Shown here: piece by piece, positions 61,461 to 64,000 of the stretch
Numbering within the stretch: the stretch's first letter is position 1
Layout: the number at the start of each line of letters is the position of its first letter
NCBI RefSeq assembly: GCF_900113335.1
Contig: NZ_FOOX01000002.1
Coordinates: 1 to 64,000 of the forward strand
Source: Desulfotruncus arcticus DSM 17038
GTDB lineage: Bacteria > Bacillota > Desulfotomaculia > Desulfotomaculales > Desulfallaceae
Length of the DNA stretch: 64,000 bases
Direction of reading: 5' to 3'
Program-made: the position numbers and the translations under genes
The notes under the pieces: generated by a model
Database searches by the model: none
The model's input: only the letters and a program-made list of their open reading frames with translations
What the model was told of the DNA's origin: nothing

Positions 61461-61583
61461 ATAAAGAAGACTTGGTTCATGTGGGGTTTTGACCCCACAT
61501 GAACCTTAGTCGCACTTATTTCGAGTTTATCGCCGTTTAACTCCCGCCTGTAGAGGCGGGAGTCTTAGCAGCGGTTAACAAGA
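61461..61583 (-). mobile_element. Two-hairpin element, copy B (inverted)
   Basis: Reverse complement of copy A with a handful of differences. Hairpin 2 has GGTTCATGTGGGG against CCCCACATGAACC, where copy A has GGTTCAGGTGGGG against CCCCACCTGAACC: both arms changed together. In hairpin 1 the outer stem is damaged (TTAAACGGCG versus TTAGCGGCG). Confidence 0.85.
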
Positions 61584-61623
61584 TCAAATGAAATTATAAT
61601 AACGAAGGAGCTGGTTTTCCATT

Positions 61624-62619
61624 ATGGATGCGGACCCATCGGGTTCAGGCAGGTTTAGATTCAGCGCATTTTCCAATCTGGGTTTATTTGTTATCAAAGG
61701 TTCACTTGCTTTATCATGCGGTAGTGCGGCACTTTATGCCTCTACCTTGTATTCTTTGAGCAATACCGTAAATAACGTAATGTCCATGCTGGGTATAAAA
61801 ATGGCTTCCCGCCCGGCGGACTTGGAGCACCCTTTTGGATATGGCAAGGAGCTGTATTTCTGGACATTTATTGCCTCAGTTTTTATGCTGGGGGTTGCCA
61901 GTATGGGGTCAATTAGTCAAGGAATTGAGCACATCAAAGAACAGGTGACGGCAACTACCAGTGTCTGGCCCATGCTAATTTTGCTGGTGGCTTTTGTTTA
62001 TGAGTGTTTTCTTTTTAAATCCGCTCTTTCCATAACCCGTCTTAAAAAGCGTGGAGAAAGCAAATTGGTTATCAATAGCCAATATAATATCTTAAAAAGA
62101 AGCAATAACCCGGCCAATAAAATGCTGATTTGGCAAAGCGGGGCTTCCGTGGCGGGTACGGGGATAGCTCTGGGAGCCATGCTGGTAACCCACCGGACAG
62201 ACAGTTATTTATTTGACGGTATTGCCTCCATTGCCGTGGGGATTTTATTGGGCTGTATGGCCTTAATGCTTGCCGACCGGCTCAAGGACTTAATTATCGG
62301 CCGCTCGGCCGGTCCGGGAACTATTCAGTTAATTGGCGACCTCGCCATGCAGGTGCCCGGTGTGACGGATATCCGTGAAATTAAAACCATGTATGTTGGC
62401 GCCCGGTCATTGCTGGTTAACATGGAAATAGAGATAAAAAATTGTTTGGATGTACAATCCGCGGAGAATATTTCCGACGAAATTGAGAGGGTTGTCAAAG
62501 ACGCCTTGAATATTGTAACACACATAAACATTGAGATAATCGCAGATGATATGGTACAGGACTGGAGAAGAAAAACTGTTTCTTATGCTGATTTAAAGTC
62601 CCTCAGTGAGGTTATTTAA
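61624..62619 (+). CDS. CDF-family transporter paralogue without the usual metal ligands
   Basis: A 331-residue protein with about six TM helices and the cytoplasmic C-terminal domain (IREIKTMYVGARSLLVNMEI). ASRPADLEHPFGYGKELYFW is shared with CDF2 next door. The TM2 site normally H-S-L-S-D reads Y-S-L-S-N here, and the TM5 site E-D reads Q-S (LIWQSGASVAG). It should not move metal by the standard site. It may be a regulatory half of a heterodimer. ATG follows GAAGGAGCTGG. Confidence 0.82.
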   Translation: MDADPSGSGRFRFSAFSNLGLFVIKGSLALSCGSAALYASTLYSLSNTVNNVMSMLGIKMASRPADLEHPFGYGKELYFWTFIASVFMLGVASMGSISQGIEHIKEQVTATTSVWPMLILLVAFVYECFLFKSALSITRLKKRGESKLVINSQYNILKRSNNPANKMLIWQSGASVAGTGIALGAMLVTHRTDSYLFDGIASIAVGILLGCMALMLADRLKDLIIGRSAGPGTIQLIGDLAMQVPGVTDIREIKTMYVGARSLLVNMEIEIKNCLDVQSAENISDEIERVVKDALNIVTHINIEIIADDMVQDWRRKTVSYADLKSLSEVI

Positions 62620-62621
62620 TA

Positions 62622-62657
62622 AAGGAACCTGCCTCTTTTTGTGGGGCAGGTTCCTTT
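62622..62657 (+). terminator. Hairpin between the two CDF genes
   Basis: AAGGAACCTGCC and GGCAGGTTCCTT pair across 11 bases with only short T-runs. It can end the first message or moderate readthrough to the second. Confidence 0.7.
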
Positions 62658-62682
62658 CTATCAAAAAGGATGGTGCTGATAA

Positions 62683-63660
62683 TTGGACGCAGCCGGCTAT
62701 AAAGCCGTATGGATCGCCCTGTTTGCCAATCTGTCAATTTTCTTGACCAAAGCCGTTGCCGCCTGGATAGGTGACAGTGCCGCCATGTTCTCAGAAGCCC
62801 TGCACTCGTTGTCGGACCTGGTGAACAGCATTTTTCTGCTTATTGGTATGAAAATGGCTTCCCGTCCTGCCGATATGGAGCACCCTTTTGGTTACGGCAA
62901 AGAGGTTTATTTTTGGTCTTTTATCGCTTCGGTTTTCATGTTTGGTGTTACCAGTATGGGTTCATTGACCAGGGGATACCACCAAGTGGTTGACCCTCAC
63001 CCAATTGCCGCCATTGAACTTATCACCATCGCCCTGCTGCTGGCCATGATCTTTGAAATGTTCGCTGTAAGGGCTGCGATGCGTGCCGTGGTTAAGGATG
63101 TTGGTGTACAAGCTCGCGGCTTCAAAGTTTTAGCCGCGTCTATTAAAAATATCAACAGAGTGGCCAATCCGGCAGTAAAGTTTGTGTTCTTTGAAGATGC
63201 GGCAGCTCTGATCGGAGTTGTTATAGCACTGATGGCAGTACTCGTCAGCGAGCTTACCAACAATATCGTATATGATGGTATAGCATCAATTATCATCGGT
63301 GTCATGCTGGGAGCTTTAGCCATTATGCTGGCTTACGAGAACAGGGATATGATTGTTGGTAGGGCTGCCCACCCCAATATTATAAAACGTATTGGGGATG
63401 TTGCCATGAGCGTTTCCGGTGTTGTCGACGTAAAAGATATAAAAACCATGTATATAGGGGCACATTCGTTATTGGTTAATATGACCCTGCAAACCAAACC
63501 AAGGCTTAATATTGAAGTAGCTGATGATGTAGTAGATGAAGTTGAGAGAAAGATTATTAAAAAAATCAGCATTGTAAAAGAGATAAACATTGAAGTGGAA
63601 GCTGATGACTATGTCTTTGACTGGCCAAGGCAAAAAAAGAATTTTGATGAAATAGTATAA
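62683..63660 (+). CDS. CDF-family cation efflux transporter
   Basis: A 325-residue cation diffusion facilitator with a TTG start. TM2 has FSEALHSLSDLVNS with His and Asp of the transport site, and TM5 has FFEDAAALIGVV with Glu-Asp. The C-terminal domain (VKDIKTMYIGAHSLLVNMTL) matches the dimerisation domain. It resembles the ZnT9-like branch with E-D in TM5. It exports zinc or another divalent ion, by family. Shares a common origin with the preceding paralogue. Confidence 0.9.
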   Translation: MDAAGYKAVWIALFANLSIFLTKAVAAWIGDSAAMFSEALHSLSDLVNSIFLLIGMKMASRPADMEHPFGYGKEVYFWSFIASVFMFGVTSMGSLTRGYHQVVDPHPIAAIELITIALLLAMIFEMFAVRAAMRAVVKDVGVQARGFKVLAASIKNINRVANPAVKFVFFEDAAALIGVVIALMAVLVSELTNNIVYDGIASIIIGVMLGALAIMLAYENRDMIVGRAAHPNIIKRIGDVAMSVSGVVDVKDIKTMYIGAHSLLVNMTLQTKPRLNIEVADDVVDEVERKIIKKISIVKEINIEVEADDYVFDWPRQKKNFDEIV

Positions 63661-63694
63661 ACAATACAATCGGGATACTATTTTTTACTTGGGT

Positions 63695-64000
63695 TTATAT
63701 CCTATAAGCGGGTGGTTCTAGAATCCAGCCTTTAAGTTGACCGTATGAAAAAAATTTATCATATAAATCGATCTCTTTCATTAAATACGTTTTAAATAGT
63801 TCTCTAAGTTTGGGTGAGGTAGACTCCACAAAAGCCGATGAAGCGATGGGTATAAATACACTGATTCCACCAAGTATACGCGTATATATATATTCGTCGT
63901 TAATTTCTTCAACTTTATATGAACTGTCGGAACCCGCAGGCGGTCTTTTAGGTAAGGGGATGCCATATGTCATCATTATTTTCTCTAATTCGGCAACTTC
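63695..64000 (-). CDS. DUF3231 (CotF-like) protein, partial
   Basis: Minus-strand C-terminal part, open to the window edge. EVAELEKIMMTYGIPLPKRP and the end YDKFFSYGQLKGWILEPPAY are hallmarks of DUF3231, a family of spore-coat CotF relatives. The repeated helical bundle begins outside the window. An internal ATG at 63976 should not be taken as the start. Confidence 0.85.
   Translation of the reverse strand, partial: EVAELEKIMMTYGIPLPKRPPAGSDSSYKVEEINDEYIYTRILGGISVFIPIASSAFVESTSPKLRELFKTYLMKEIDLYDKFFSYGQLKGWILEPPAYRI

Overview
The window looks like the chromosome of a spore-forming, anaerobic Gram-positive bacterium of the Desulfotomaculum/Pelotomaculum kind (Clostridia, Peptococcaceae-like). 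This is inferred from content: a DsrK/HdrD-type Fe-S oxidoreductase, a CotH-type spore kinase, YjcZ-like and CotF-like (DUF3231) sporulation proteins, S-layer homology (SLH) domains, YaaR, YvrJ and BioB-like radical SAM proteins. No rRNA, tRNA or CRISPR array was seen. There are many intact accessory genes and an unusual number of broken ones.

Layout. 1-1.0 kb: truncated transposase, small membrane protein, fragment of a hairpin element. 1.0-7.9 kb: VTC-domain polyphosphate polymerase, DUF4956 membrane protein, CotH kinase, then a response regulator/histidine kinase pair and a convergent Pro-rich lipoprotein. 8.6-15.6 kb: Fe-S aldo/keto reductase, a stand-alone DUF1874 protein (ring-nuclease/AcrIII-1 family), a YjcZ-like small protein, an AT-rich three-gene island (membrane protein, GNAT, ASCH) between two dead genes, and a GH25-like SLH-type hydrolase. 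15.6-19.2 kb: pstSCAB on the minus strand. 19.5-22.1 kb: AraC regulator and a DsrK-like protein. 22.4-30.1 kb: a MalT-like regulator that has lost most of its C-terminus, then a surface operon (two 80-residue tail-collar proteins, a discoidin/cadherin-like protein and a 1255-residue SLH protein). 30.2-37.4 kb: serpin remnant, DUF3160/FG-GAP pair, Vat-type acetyltransferase, more remnants, a MITE. 37.5-40.5 kb: two membrane-protein/XRE pairs in opposite orientation around a VapBC-type toxin-antitoxin. 40.7-44.0 kb: phage-derived replication and lysis module. 44-47.2 kb: MsrAB and a MarR-controlled ferredoxin-like protein. 47.2-51.4 kb: a zone of shredded duplications of a MATE/YaaR unit and of an XRE/exporter cassette. 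51.4-64 kb: PadR/MFS/TetR/oleate hydratase, XRE/small exporter, RecQ, BioB-like radical SAM with a PadR regulator, two tandem CDF transporters (the first without the usual metal ligands), and a DUF3231 gene running off the edge.

The strongest candidates for something new are: the AT-rich membrane/GNAT/ASCH island; the lone DUF1874 protein that keeps its catalytic histidine; the mini-collar/discoidin/SLH surface operon; the tandem CDF pair in which one partner seems to have lost its transport site; and a two-hairpin element present twice with compensatory base changes in its stem. Functions are assigned from sequence motifs read by eye; no database search was run.
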